Source: MFD09286-c1 sp963701015 (GTDB lineage: Bacteria > Bacteroidota > Bacteroidia > Bacteroidales > DTGW01). Taken from it: a DNA stretch of 64,000 bases. The translations under genes were made by a program, and so were the position numbers. The notes under the pieces are model-generated. The model searched no databases, was not told the DNA's origin, and saw nothing but the letters and a program-made list of their open reading frames with translations. The stretch spans positions 496,001 to 560,000 of the forward strand of contig OY969556.1 of the NCBI GenBank assembly GCA_963701015.1, read 5' to 3'. Shown piece after piece: positions 35,421-44,335 of the stretch (within the stretch, counting starts at the first letter, position 1; every line of letters starts with the position of its first letter).

Positions 35421-36956
35421 TTATCCTTCATTATTAAGTGGAAGATTAATTGTAAACGTACTTCCTTGTCCTGGTTTGCTATCAACTGCAACAAACCCAT
35501 TATGTGCTTCTGCAATTTTTTTCACGTAACTAAGTCCCAGCCCAAAACCACGAACATTATGTATATTGCCTGTTGGTACGCGATAAAATTGCTCAAATAT
35601 CTTTTTCTGACTTTCTTTATTTATTCCAATCCCGTTGTCTTTTACATCAATTGCAATTCCAAACCCTGTATTTTGAGTTGAAATTATTATTACTGGTTCA
35701 TCAGTGCAATATTTTAAGGCATTTTCCAATAAATTAATGATAACATTGGTTATATGAACTTCATCGGCATATATTGTAACATTTTCGGCATTTAATTCAT
35801 GGAAGATTTTTCCATTCCTGTTTTTAATATTTATTGTGAAATTGCGGATAATTGCTTCAATAATTTCATGAAGATTTACCTTTTTGAATTTTAATTTAAG
35901 TTGAGTTTGATCAAAAACTGCCATTTGAAGCACTTTTTCAACCAATTGTCCTAAGCGTTTGCTTTCGTCGTTTACAACCTTCGATAAATATTCAACGTTT
36001 TTATTTTCAAGTGGCACACTTGTATCCCCAAGTAGTTGAGAAGCTAGTGAAATGGTAGAAATTGGTGTTTTTAGTTCATGTGTCATGTTGTTGATAAAAT
36101 CTGTTTTTACCTCTGACAATCGCTTTTGCTTGAAAATAATATAAAAAGCAACTCCAATAACTATAATTATTATGGTTGTTAAAAGAACTGAAGAAATTAT
36201 TATAAAACTTATTGATCTTAAAATATAAGTTTCCTGACCTGGAAAATCAACAGTTAGAAAATAAGGTTGTGTAAATATTTCATCGGGGTATAACCTTACA
36301 TAATAATGTTCAATATTTTTTGATTCATTGAAACTGTCAGTTTTGAAAATAGCATTGCCACGTTCATCTTTTACAATATATTCATAAGGTATATTAATTC
36401 CGCTTAAAGACATTTCTGCTTTAATAATGCGTTCCAACGTATTTTTACTTATTTTTTCTTCAAGTTTTAAATGTGGTCTGATGAGTTTGTTTACTATATT
36501 TTCAACAAATTTCCGTTTGTTGTGAACGCTTCTTGAATACAGAAATTCTTCATTTGAATTACCCTTTTTTAATTCTGAGGTCAAATCATCAGGAATTGAA
36601 TCGGAAGGAACTACGGCAATTTTAGCACTTACTTTATTTTGTACCTGGTTGCTCAGATAAATTTCTTTTGAAACATATATTGATTTTTTACTTGCTTCGT
36701 CTGATGGTTCTTGTGTTCTGGTAATTTTTTTAATTACTGATTCATTTGTTGAATCTAATTCATAAGCCAATTGATGAACAGCTTCTTCCTGTTGCAGCGA
36801 TTTTACGATTGACATTAAAGCGCTATGGACTTGCTGGTCAAATTGCATTTCCTTAATTTCAATAGCATTTTTAATCCAAAAAGATTGGAGTGTAATTAGG
36901 CCAAGCAAAGCAATTGTGACCACCAATATTAATATCCAAACGGATTTCTGCTTCAT
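35421..36956 (-). CDS. Membrane sensor histidine kinase (RprX-like)
   Basis: A 511-aa kinase with a first membrane span at about 8-28, a periplasmic domain of about 220 residues, and a second span at about 250-275. HisKA has MTHELKTPIST; HATPase has INLLENALKY, DNGIGI and GFGLGLSYV. It pairs with the adjacent RprY-like regulator and should phosphorylate it in response to an envelope signal. A perfect -7 box TAATTTTG lies only 7 bases upstream of its ATG. Confidence 0.93.
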   Translation of the reverse strand: MKQKSVWILILVVTIALLGLITLQSFWIKNAIEIKEMQFDQQVHSALMSIVKSLQQEEAVHQLAYELDSTNESVIKKITRTQEPSDEASKKSIYVSKEIYLSNQVQNKVSAKIAVVPSDSIPDDLTSELKKGNSNEEFLYSRSVHNKRKFVENIVNKLIRPHLKLEEKISKNTLERIIKAEMSLSGINIPYEYIVKDERGNAIFKTDSFNESKNIEHYYVRLYPDEIFTQPYFLTVDFPGQETYILRSISFIIISSVLLTTIIIIVIGVAFYIIFKQKRLSEVKTDFINNMTHELKTPISTISLASQLLGDTSVPLENKNVEYLSKVVNDESKRLGQLVEKVLQMAVFDQTQLKLKFKKVNLHEIIEAIIRNFTINIKNRNGKIFHELNAENVTIYADEVHITNVIINLLENALKYCTDEPVIIISTQNTGFGIAIDVKDNGIGINKESQKKIFEQFYRVPTGNIHNVRGFGLGLSYVKKIAEAHNGFVAVDSKPGQGSTFTINLPLNNEG

Positions 36957-36963
36957 TATAAAG

Positions 36964-36971
36964 CAAAATTA
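36964..36971 (-). promoter_or_regulatory. Putative -7 box for the RprX-like kinase gene
   Basis: On the minus strand TAATTTTG matches TAnnTTTG and ends 7 bases before the start codon, implying a leaderless or nearly leaderless transcript. No clear -33 element is seen. Confidence 0.4.
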
Positions 36972-37129
36972 ACGATTCAAGTGTCGAATGTTAAATTGTG
37001 AGAGTTAAAGTGTGTTAAACGCTTTGGTATAAGGGAATGTAACAATTATGCCGTTTGTAATTATTATAGATTGTACAATTTAGAAAATATTAAAAGTTTA
37101 TACTTTTTAAATAGCTGTAAATAAATTAC

Positions 37130-37843
37130 TTATCTTTTAAGTAAATCGAAAAGCTTTTCCGGATTATTTTCAAGTGAATTGCCTATAATTGCAATATCTG
37201 CACCAGCTTTGTATATATTTTCAAGTTCTTCCCTTTTTCTTATTCCTCCACCAACAATAAGTGGAATGCTAGTACTTTTTTTAACTTGTTCGATTACCTT
37301 TAAAGGAACATGATTCAAAGCGCCACTTCCGGCTTCGAGATAAATTGATTTTAAACCCAGTAATTCTCCGGCGATTGCTGTCGCCACAGCTAATTCAGGT
37401 TTTTCAGATGGAATAGGCAATGTATTGCTAATATATTGTACTGAAGTTGTTGTAGATCCTTCAATTAATATATATCCTGTTGGAATTATTTCGAGTTTAC
37501 TTTTTTTAAGAAATGGCGCTGCAATAACGTGATTGCCAATTAAATATTCCGGGTTACGTCCTGAAATGAGGGAAAGCAATAACATTGCATCGGCATTCTC
37601 AGATATTTGCATTAAACTGCCAGGAAATAGAATTATTGGAATTGAACTCTTTTTTTTAATTTCATTTACAAAATTGTCAATTTGCCTTGAAACCAGGCTT
37701 CCTCCAATTAAAATGAAATCGACAGAGCATTGCACACATATATCAATAGTTTTAACAACTGAGAAATTGTCATGCTTTTCGGGGTCAATTAAAACCCCGA
37801 TTTTATTTTTATTTTTATTTATAAATATTTGGTTATAAATCAT
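37130..37843 (-). CDS. Geranylgeranylglyceryl phosphate synthase family protein
   Basis: A TIM-barrel prenyltransferase of 237 aa in the GGGPS/PcrB family, which joins a polyprenyl diphosphate to sn-glycerol-1-phosphate to make an ether-lipid precursor. Visible marks: LIDPEKH near the N-terminus, ILIGGSLV, LFPGSL, PTGYILIEG, IYLEAGSGALNHVP, VGGGIRKREELENIYKAGAD and the final phosphate-binding IIGNSLE. Bacteroidota members have been shown to be genuine GGGP synthases, so the substrate is probably GGPP. Only 5 bp separate it from the phosphopantetheinyl transferase gene, suggesting co-transcription. Confidence 0.92.
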   Translation of the reverse strand: MIYNQIFINKNKNKIGVLIDPEKHDNFSVVKTIDICVQCSVDFILIGGSLVSRQIDNFVNEIKKKSSIPIILFPGSLMQISENADAMLLLSLISGRNPEYLIGNHVIAAPFLKKSKLEIIPTGYILIEGSTTTSVQYISNTLPIPSEKPELAVATAIAGELLGLKSIYLEAGSGALNHVPLKVIEQVKKSTSIPLIVGGGIRKREELENIYKAGADIAIIGNSLENNPEKLFDLLKR

Positions 37844-37848
37844 ATCCG

Positions 37849-38481
37849 CTATTTATTACACCAAACAACAACATAACCATCAATAAAAAAATAACATAAA
37901 TTATATTGTTCGTTACCAAATTTATTATGGACTAAACCATTAATACTGCCTTCATTTGAAATTATAAAAGGCTGAATAGTCAAATTTTGTTTAAAGTTAA
38001 TATCTTGTTTATCACAAATTTTATATAATGCTTCTTTAGCACACCAATGTATATAAAGGTGCGATCGTCTTTTTGATGATTCAGTAGTAATATTTTCATT
38101 TTCATTGATGAATTTATGAGATATATTGTCGATTTGGTGCGACATATATTCGAGATCAATGCCAACCCTTTTGGTTTTGCTAACAAGAACAGATGTTAAA
38201 TTTTTTGAATGCGATATACTTATTTTATGAGAATTGTCAGCCAAGAATGGCTTATGTTCTTCGTTATAAATTATTTGATTGTCTTTTTCTAAAACTTCAT
38301 TTATAAGTGCGCGAACACTTAACCATTCAAGTTTTCGCTGCTGACAGAGAAAACTGTCAAGTGTGATTATTTCATCGGGGACTAATTTAACTTTTGCCCT
38401 TAAAGTATCAAAATCTTCGGTAATTTCCCAAATTCCTAATAAACAGTCTTCATCTACACTTTTCTTAACAATCAAACACAT
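37849..38481 (-). CDS. 4'-phosphopantetheinyl transferase superfamily protein
   Basis: The 210-aa protein transfers phosphopantetheine from CoA to carrier proteins. It has the family signature KRVGIDLEYMS (about residues 105-115), followed by the second motif WCAKEALYKI (about 147-156) with its metal-binding Glu and Lys. The length suits a Sfp/AcpT-like enzyme. It sits between gldD and the GGGPS gene. A possible client is the ACP domain in the acyltransferase fusion at the right end of this window, but fatty-acid ACP is equally possible. Confidence 0.88.
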   Translation of the reverse strand: MCLIVKKSVDEDCLLGIWEITEDFDTLRAKVKLVPDEIITLDSFLCQQRKLEWLSVRALINEVLEKDNQIIYNEEHKPFLADNSHKISISHSKNLTSVLVSKTKRVGIDLEYMSHQIDNISHKFINENENITTESSKRRSHLYIHWCAKEALYKICDKQDINFKQNLTIQPFIISNEGSINGLVHNKFGNEQYNLCYFFIDGYVVVWCNK

Positions 38482-38490
38482 AGCTGTTTA

Positions 38491-39066
38491 TTATTTATTT
38501 CTCCATTTTAATGTATTAATAAAATGATCAACATCTTTCCTGAAAAATTTTATTTCAGGTGCAAGCGAATCTTTATTTGGTTCAGAACTGATATAAAGCG
38601 CGCCACGCAAAAAGTTTTTCACACTATCGGTTAAAAAAAACTGAACCGATGATGCCGTGTTCCCTTTAATATCATATAAAATTCCGAATACATTATTACT
38701 GTCGTTTTTTATAACTAGTTCATCTATGGCGTCGGCTTTAGGTGAATGTTTGTAAGCAAGCTTTCGGGTATCTTCAATAAAGGCTCCCAGGTTGTTATTA
38801 ATTGTTTTATAACTGATATGGAGTTTACATTTATATTTTGGAAAATCAATATTTACCCAATAAGGTTCAGCATTTCTGTCATGATCGAGCTCAACAATGC
38901 CATAATCTGGAATTTCAAAAGAATAAGGTAAATTACTTTTATAAGGAACATATTTTTTTACAGGCAAATCAATACGCATGTATCCGTTTGGCTTTGGCGT
39001 ATATGGTTGTTTACAGGAGAAAATAATGAATGATAATAATGCAAGTAATATCGATGTTTTTTTCAT
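38491..39066 (-). CDS. gldD: Gliding motility lipoprotein GldD
   Basis: The 191-aa lipoprotein has the signal LLALLSFIIFSC with Cys17 as the lipidation site. It then shows the GldD-type sequence PKPNGYMRIDLP, SFEIPDYG and PYWVNIDFPKYKCKLHISY. GldD is required for gliding and type IX secretion in Flavobacterium johnsoniae and also occurs in non-gliding Bacteroidota. It lies 2 bp from gldE, the partner it always accompanies. Confidence 0.93.
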   Translation of the reverse strand: MKKTSILLALLSFIIFSCKQPYTPKPNGYMRIDLPVKKYVPYKSNLPYSFEIPDYGIVELDHDRNAEPYWVNIDFPKYKCKLHISYKTINNNLGAFIEDTRKLAYKHSPKADAIDELVIKNDSNNVFGILYDIKGNTASSVQFFLTDSVKNFLRGALYISSEPNKDSLAPEIKFFRKDVDHFINTLKWRNK

Positions 39067-39068
39067 TT

Positions 39069-40364
39069 TTATTTGATAATAATTTTTAGCTGTTTAATTC
39101 TCCTGTTATCAGCTGATTCAATAATAAAAGTGAAATTTTTATATTCTATTTTATCTCCTTTTACAGGAATATCGCCTTTTAGTTCGAGTAAAAGTCCAGC
39201 CAGTGTTTCATATTCACCTTTAACATCATCAAAAACCGAATCGTCAACCGATGTAATTTTGTAAAAATCGTTTAATAGAACTTTAGCTTCAAATAAAAAC
39301 ACATTTGGAGCCAATTGTTTGTACAAAATTTCTTCTTCAATATCTGATTCGTCTGAAATTTCGCCAATCACTTCTTCTAAAATATCTTCCATTGTAACCA
39401 GACCGCAAGTTCCTCCATATTCATCAATAACGATAGCCAAATGGATTTTATTTTTTTGAAATTCAGATAACAGATCGTCAATTTTTTTTGTTTCAGGAAC
39501 AAAGAAAGCTGGTTTTATTAAACCTTGCCAATTAAATGAATTATTTTCACGGATATAAGGCAGTAAGTCTTTGCTGAACAATATACCTTTAATATTATCA
39601 AGTGTGTTATCGAAAACTGGAATTCTGGAATAACCTGATTCAACTACAATAGACAATAATTCGGACAATGTTGCTTTAATTCCAATAGCCTGAATATCTA
39701 ACCGTTGATGCATTATTTCACTTACATTGGTATTTCCAAATTTCACAATTCCTTTTAAGATATTTTTTTCTTCGCTAAGCGAACCGGAGGTTATTTCAAT
39801 AGCATCAGATAAGTCGTTTATTGAGAGGTTAGGATTTTTGATTGCTAATTTTTTCTGAACCAACGAAGTTGAATTTATTAAAAGCCAGGCCAAAGGATAA
39901 AAAATTTCCGACATTACTTTAATTGGAAATGCCATAAACTTTGCAACTGCTAATCCATGATCGGTGGCAAAAACTTTTGGGATAATTTCGCCAACCAGCA
40001 ATATTAAAAATGTAACAGCAATTACCTGAAAAACAATAGCTAATATAACAGAATTAGGGAATTCAATAAAGGAACGGCTTATATAAGTAGAAAGCACAAT
40101 TATTGAAATATTCAGAAAATTGTTTGCTATTAAAATGTTTGCCAGAAGCTGGTTAGGTTTGTTTAATAGACTAAGCAATAATGAATTTTTTTTCGACTTA
40201 GATTCTTCTAAAAGTTTAAGTTCTGTTGGTTTAAGCGAAAAAAAAGCCACCTCGCTTGCAGAGACCAAAGCAGTGCAAAGTAGTAAAATGCCAAGAAAAA
40301 CAAGTTCAGCAGCCGATTCAAAATTAATCGGGTGAAACAAAATCGTTAAATTTATTCCCATCAA
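39069..40364 (-). CDS. gldE: GldE (CNNM/CorC-type membrane protein with CBS domains)
   Basis: The 431-aa protein has an N-terminal CNNM/DUF21 membrane domain with four spans (about 15-190), a CBS pair (about 200-330; MHQRLDIQAI, SRIPVFDNTLDNIKGILFSKDL, IVIDEYGGTCGLVTMEDILEEVIG) and a C-terminal CorC/HlyC domain. It resembles GldE, needed with GldD for gliding and type IX secretion, and is related to Mg/Co efflux proteins. A terminator separates it from ssb upstream, so it probably has its own promoter. Confidence 0.93.
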   Translation of the reverse strand: MMGINLTILFHPINFESAAELVFLGILLLCTALVSASEVAFFSLKPTELKLLEESKSKKNSLLLSLLNKPNQLLANILIANNFLNISIIVLSTYISRSFIEFPNSVILAIVFQVIAVTFLILLVGEIIPKVFATDHGLAVAKFMAFPIKVMSEIFYPLAWLLINSTSLVQKKLAIKNPNLSINDLSDAIEITSGSLSEEKNILKGIVKFGNTNVSEIMHQRLDIQAIGIKATLSELLSIVVESGYSRIPVFDNTLDNIKGILFSKDLLPYIRENNSFNWQGLIKPAFFVPETKKIDDLLSEFQKNKIHLAIVIDEYGGTCGLVTMEDILEEVIGEISDESDIEEEILYKQLAPNVFLFEAKVLLNDFYKITSVDDSVFDDVKGEYETLAGLLLELKGDIPVKGDKIEYKNFTFIIESADNRRIKQLKIIIK

Positions 40365-40369
40365 ATCAA

Positions 40370-40403
40370 AAAATCTAAGGCTTACTTAAAATAAGTAAGC
40401 CTT
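40370..40403 (-). terminator. Terminator between ssb and gldE
   Basis: AAGGCTTACTT (40377-40387) and AAGTAAGCCTT (40393-40403) form a perfect 11-bp stem with a 5-base loop. On the minus strand it is followed by AGATTTTTT. It lies 67 bp after the ssb stop codon. Confidence 0.85.
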
Positions 40404-40470
40404 ACTTCCTATAAATTTACGAATGCCAAATTATTAATAATTATAATAACAAGGCAAAATTAAATGTTAT

Positions 40471-40902
40471 TTAAAATGGTAAATCATCAACCGGACCTTC
40501 ATTGACCATTGATTCATTTTCAACAGCAGCCTTACCTACTTCACCTGATACTGAAGATGGATGTCCTTCATCGGGTCTTTTACCAAGCAATTGCATAACA
40601 TCTGCAACAATCTCAGTGGTATATTTTTTATTGCCATCTTTATCATCCCATGAACGAGTGCGTAAGCGTCCTTCAATATAAATTTGAGAACCTTTTTTCA
40701 CATATTTCTGGGCAATTTCGGCCAATCCTCTCCATAATACAACATTGTGCCATTCAGTATTAGTGACTTTTTCACCACTTTTGTTAGTATAAACTTCACT
40801 GGTTGCCAATGAAATTGTTGTTACAGCAGTACCGTTTTCAAGATACCTTACTTCGGGGTCTTTGCCCACATTTCCGACTAAAATAACTTTGTTTACTGAC
40901 AT
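40471..40902 (-). CDS. ssb: Single-stranded DNA-binding protein
   Basis: The 143-aa SSB has an OB-fold (1-105; KVILVGNVGKDPEVRYLENG, then TEWHNVVLWRGLAEIAQKYV and YIEGRLRTRSW), a short disordered tail, and the acidic C-terminal tip DDLPF that docks repair and replication partners. It lies between mutY and gldE, a gene order typical of Bacteroidota. Confidence 0.97.
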   Translation of the reverse strand: MSVNKVILVGNVGKDPEVRYLENGTAVTTISLATSEVYTNKSGEKVTNTEWHNVVLWRGLAEIAQKYVKKGSQIYIEGRLRTRSWDDKDGNKKYTTEIVADVMQLLGKRPDEGHPSSVSGEVGKAAVENESMVNEGPVDDLPF

Positions 40903-40959
40903 AGTTTTGTAATTTTAATTTGGTTTAGTTATAAAAAGTAATTACGAAAGATAAAAAAT

Positions 40960-42075
40960 TTATTTTTTAATGACAAATTCATTTTTTAAATATTTGTCAA
41001 TTAATCTTGAAATTGGATATTTATTTAGGTCTTTGAGCGAACTAATAAAAGTATTTTTGTCAAATTTCTGATTTAAACTTTCAACTTCAAATTTAAAAAA
41101 TTTCGCATAAATTCTTTGATGCGTCAATTGATGTATATGTAATGGAGAATTGTTCTGAAAATTTGATTTCTTTAAATCCAATTGCTTTGCAAAATCTTTA
41201 TTATCTAATAATCCGTCAATATCAATTTCATAATTCGTTTCAATCAATGGAAAATCAAATAATCCTTTCCAAATATCATTGTCAGTACGTTTTTTAATTA
41301 TAATTGAATTTCCAGATTTAATAATTACATAATTAAAATACCGGTTTCTAACATTTAAACTTTTTGCTTTTATTGGCAAATCTTCTATTTTATTGAATTT
41401 TAATGCGTAACATTTATTTGAAACCGGGCAAATAGAACAATTCGGTCTTTTGGGTAAGCATATTATTGCACCTAGTTCCATTAATGACTGGTTTACGTCG
41501 CCAGGATTATTTTTTCCAATAATTTTTTCGACCAAACTAGCGAATTCAGAATAGGCATTATTGCTGTCAATTGGTGTAAAAATGCCGTAAAACCTCGAAA
41601 TAATCCTAAATACGTTACCATCAACAACTGGTATTTTTTCGCCATAAGCTATTGATGCAATTGCGGCAGAAGTGTATTTACCAACACCTTTCAATTTTAA
41701 TAATTCAAATGCGTTTTTTGGAAATTGTCCACTTAAGTTTGTAACAATATGAATGGCCGTGGAATGCAAATTTCTGGCTCTTGAATAATAACCAAGTCCT
41801 TGCCAAAGCTTTAATACATCATCTAATTTTGCATTGGCAAGCATATTTATAGTTGGAAAGGCCTTAACAAATCGGAGGTAATAATCCAAGCCTTGAGCAA
41901 CCCTTGTTTGTTGAAGTATTATTTCTGAAAGCCAAATTAAATAAGGATCTTTTACATATCTCCAGGGTAATTTCCTCGCATTTTCAGCATACCATAATAA
42001 TAATGTATTGCAAAAAGATTCAAAATTTTGCTCCATTAAAGCATTCAGCTTAACTTTATTACCCATAACATTCAA
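40960..42075 (-). CDS. mutY: A/G-specific adenine glycosylase MutY
   Basis: Removes adenine opposite 8-oxoguanine. The 371-aa protein has the catalytic helix-hairpin-helix domain (SEIILQQTRVAQ; LKLKGVGKYTSAAIASIA; VVDGNVFRIISRF), the 4Fe-4S motif Cys-x6-Cys-x2-Cys-x5-Cys (CLPKRPNCSICPVSNKC) and a C-terminal NUDIX-like 8-oxoG recognition domain (about 230-365). It is divergent from the HU gene. Confidence 0.97.
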   Translation of the reverse strand: MNVMGNKVKLNALMEQNFESFCNTLLLWYAENARKLPWRYVKDPYLIWLSEIILQQTRVAQGLDYYLRFVKAFPTINMLANAKLDDVLKLWQGLGYYSRARNLHSTAIHIVTNLSGQFPKNAFELLKLKGVGKYTSAAIASIAYGEKIPVVDGNVFRIISRFYGIFTPIDSNNAYSEFASLVEKIIGKNNPGDVNQSLMELGAIICLPKRPNCSICPVSNKCYALKFNKIEDLPIKAKSLNVRNRYFNYVIIKSGNSIIIKKRTDNDIWKGLFDFPLIETNYEIDIDGLLDNKDFAKQLDLKKSNFQNNSPLHIHQLTHQRIYAKFFKFEVESLNQKFDKNTFISSLKDLNKYPISRLIDKYLKNEFVIKK

Positions 42076-42136
42076 ATAATCAGTAAAAGAATAAAAAAAT
42101 ATTCAAAACCTATTTTATAGTTAATTATAAATCATT

Positions 42137-42144
42137 TATATTTG
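42137..42144 (+). promoter_or_regulatory. Putative -7 box for the HU gene
   Basis: TATATTTG matches TAnnTTTG exactly, followed by CACTC, 54 bases before the HU start. A weak TTTTA stands at the -33 distance. Confidence 0.5.
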
Positions 42145-42198
42145 CACTCTCGAAAATGAAATTTGAATTAAAATATTGATAATTAAAGGTTTTTAAAA

Positions 42199-42483
42199 AT
42201 GACAAAAGCAGATATCGTAAACGAAATTTCGAAAAGCACAGGCATCGAAAAAATAACCGTACAAAAGACTGTCGAAGCTTTTATGGAAACAATTAAGGAT
42301 TCCATGGTAAAAGATAAGAACATCTATCTTCGTGGTTTTGGAAGTTTTATAGTTAAAAAACGTGCTAAAAAAACAGCAAGGAATATTTCGAAGAACACAA
42401 CTATAATTATTCCTGAACATAATATTCCGGCATTTAAACCTGCCAAATCGTTTACTTCAAAAGTAAAAGTCAACGTTAAATAA
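42199..42483 (+). CDS. HU family DNA-binding protein
   Basis: The 94-aa histone-like protein has the start MTKADIVNEISKSTGI, the core FGSFIVKKRAKKTARN and the beta-arm proline region NTTIIIPEHNIPAFKPAKSF. As a dimer it bends and compacts DNA. It is the first gene of a short cluster with a 30-codon basic protein, ending at a hairpin terminator. Confidence 0.96.
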   Translation: MTKADIVNEISKSTGIEKITVQKTVEAFMETIKDSMVKDKNIYLRGFGSFIVKKRAKKTARNISKNTTIIIPEHNIPAFKPAKSFTSKVKVNVK

Positions 42484-42511
42484 CAAGTAATAAATATAAA
42501 AGTTAAATATC

Positions 42512-42604
42512 ATGCCTTGCGGAAAGAAAAGAAAAAGACATAAAATGGCTACCCATAAACGTAAAAAACGTTTAAGAAAGAACAGGCACAAAAAGAAAAA
42601 ATAA
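42512..42604 (+). CDS. 30-aa basic AURKAIP1/COX24-domain-like small protein
   Basis: The product starts MPCGKKRKRHKMATHKRKKR, continues LRKNRHKKKK and is 30 aa long, about two thirds Lys/Arg/His. It resembles the AURKAIP1/COX24 C-terminal family (DUF1713), whose mitochondrial member is ribosomal protein mS38. Similar tiny proteins are common in Bacteroidota between HU and RNase G genes. It is probably a ribosome-associated protein. It starts 28 bp after the HU stop and ends 27 bp before a terminator. Confidence 0.8.
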   Translation: MPCGKKRKRHKMATHKRKKRLRKNRHKKKK

Positions 42605-42631
42605 ACTTTGTTTAAGGGAATTATGTTTATA

Positions 42632-42672
42632 AACCTAAAATTCCAAAGGGATTTTAGGTTTATTGTGTTTTT
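42632..42672 (+). terminator. Terminator after the HU cluster
   Basis: AACCTAAAAT (42632-42641) and ATTTTAGGTT (42651-42660) form a perfect 10-bp stem with a 9-base loop, followed by TATTGTGTTTTT. It separates HU and the small basic protein from the RNase G gene. Confidence 0.75.
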
Positions 42673-42713
42673 ATATATGCTGATTACCACCTTTCAATAC
42701 GAGGGAAGAAATT

Positions 42714-44261
42714 GTGAGCAATGAATTAATTATTAACGTTTCGCCCACCGATATTTCAATTGCTATGTTGGAAAACAGGCAATTAGTTGAGCTTCATAGA
42801 GAAAAAAATAATATCCAATTTTCTGTCGGTGATATATACCTGGGTAAGGTAAAGAAAATTATGCCCGGACTAAACGCAGCTTTTGTTGACGTTGGCTCAG
42901 AAAAGGATGCATTTTTACACTATCTCGATTTAGGTCCGCAATTACAATCGTTAAATAAATATTTGAAAATGAGCCTGGCCAAAAAGGGAAAAACCCCTTC
43001 AATGGCTAAGTTTAAAATTGAACCTGAGATAGATAAAAACGGTAAAATTAACAATGTGCTTTCATCTGGGCAGCTTGTGGTTGTTCAAATTGTTAAGGAG
43101 CCTATTTCTACTAAAGGACCAAGGTTAAGTTCCGAGATTTCTCTTGCCGGAAGAAATTTGGTAGTAATGCCATTTTCAAACAAAGTATCAGTTTCGCAGA
43201 AGATTGAATCGGCTGAAGAACGCAGCAGGTTAAAAACTTTGCTTCAAAGTATCAAACCTAAAAACTATGGTGTAATAATCCGAACTGTAGCTGAAACTCA
43301 AAAAGTTGCAACTTTTGATTCCGAATTGAGAGGCCTGGTTAAAAAATGGGAATCGGCATTTGATCATTTGAAAGGAGCTGATTCACCACGTAGAATAATT
43401 GGTGAAGTCAATCGCACTTCCGCCTTATTGCGTGATGCACTCAATGGCTCATTTAATAGTATTGTGGTGGATGACCAAGATACTTATGAGGAAATAAGGG
43501 AATACATTAGCAAAATAGCGCCTGAAAAAGAAAAGATTGTTAAATATTATTCTGGCAGCGAACCAATTTTTGAAAATTTCGGTATTGAAAAGCAGATAAA
43601 ATCGGCTTTTGGAAAAACAGTTTCAATCAGAAGTGGTGCTTATTTAATAATTGAACATACCGAAGCATTACATGTAATTGATGTTAACAGTGGAAATCGC
43701 TCAAAATCGTCGAAAGACCAGGAAACAAATGCTTTGGATGTAAACCTTGCTGCAGTTGATGAAATTGCACGTCAGTTAAGGTTACGTGATATGGGTGGAA
43801 TAATTGTGGTTGACTTTATTGATATGCAAAATAATGAGCATAGACAAATGGTGTACGACAAGATGAAAACCATTATGATATCGCAAAAAGCCAAACACAA
43901 CATATTACCTCTCAGTAAATTTGGTCTAATGCAAATTACAAGGCAAAGAGTTAGGCCTGAAATGAATATTGATACCAACGAAAAATGTCCGACTTGTAAA
44001 GGTTCGGGTGAAATTTCGCCCAGTATATTAGTTGAAAAAGAAATTGAAATCGCAATTCTTAATTTTATTGAAAAAGAAAATACAAAATTTGTTCATCTTC
44101 GTACACATCCTTATATTGCTGCATATTTAAGAAGTGGTTTTATTTCGGTTCGTCTGAAATGGATGTATAAATACAAATGTTTTATCAAACTAACTCCTGC
44201 CTCAGCTTTAAACTTTCTTGATTTTAAGATTGTTTATGAAACATATCCTATTGAGGAATAG
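42714..44261 (+). CDS. rng: Ribonuclease E/G family protein
   Basis: The 515-aa endoribonuclease matches RNase G in length and lacks the long RNase E scaffold tail. It has an S1 domain near the start (VGDIYLGKVKKIMPGLNAAF), the DNase-I-like catalytic region (IDVNSGNRSKSS; GGIIVVDFIDM, with the metal-binding Asp residues) and the Zn-link CPTCKGSGE near 424. The start codon is GTG, chosen because MSNELIINVSP is the usual N-terminus. It likely functions in rRNA maturation and mRNA decay. Confidence 0.95.
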   Translation: MSNELIINVSPTDISIAMLENRQLVELHREKNNIQFSVGDIYLGKVKKIMPGLNAAFVDVGSEKDAFLHYLDLGPQLQSLNKYLKMSLAKKGKTPSMAKFKIEPEIDKNGKINNVLSSGQLVVVQIVKEPISTKGPRLSSEISLAGRNLVVMPFSNKVSVSQKIESAEERSRLKTLLQSIKPKNYGVIIRTVAETQKVATFDSELRGLVKKWESAFDHLKGADSPRRIIGEVNRTSALLRDALNGSFNSIVVDDQDTYEEIREYISKIAPEKEKIVKYYSGSEPIFENFGIEKQIKSAFGKTVSIRSGAYLIIEHTEALHVIDVNSGNRSKSSKDQETNALDVNLAAVDEIARQLRLRDMGGIIVVDFIDMQNNEHRQMVYDKMKTIMISQKAKHNILPLSKFGLMQITRQRVRPEMNIDTNEKCPTCKGSGEISPSILVEKEIEIAILNFIEKENTKFVHLRTHPYIAAYLRSGFISVRLKWMYKYKCFIKLTPASALNFLDFKIVYETYPIEE

Positions 44262-44335
44262 TACTTTTAACTAAAATTGATAATTTCATTATCTAACTTT
44301 AGAAAGTTTTTCAATAACTTGCAATAAAAAATTTT

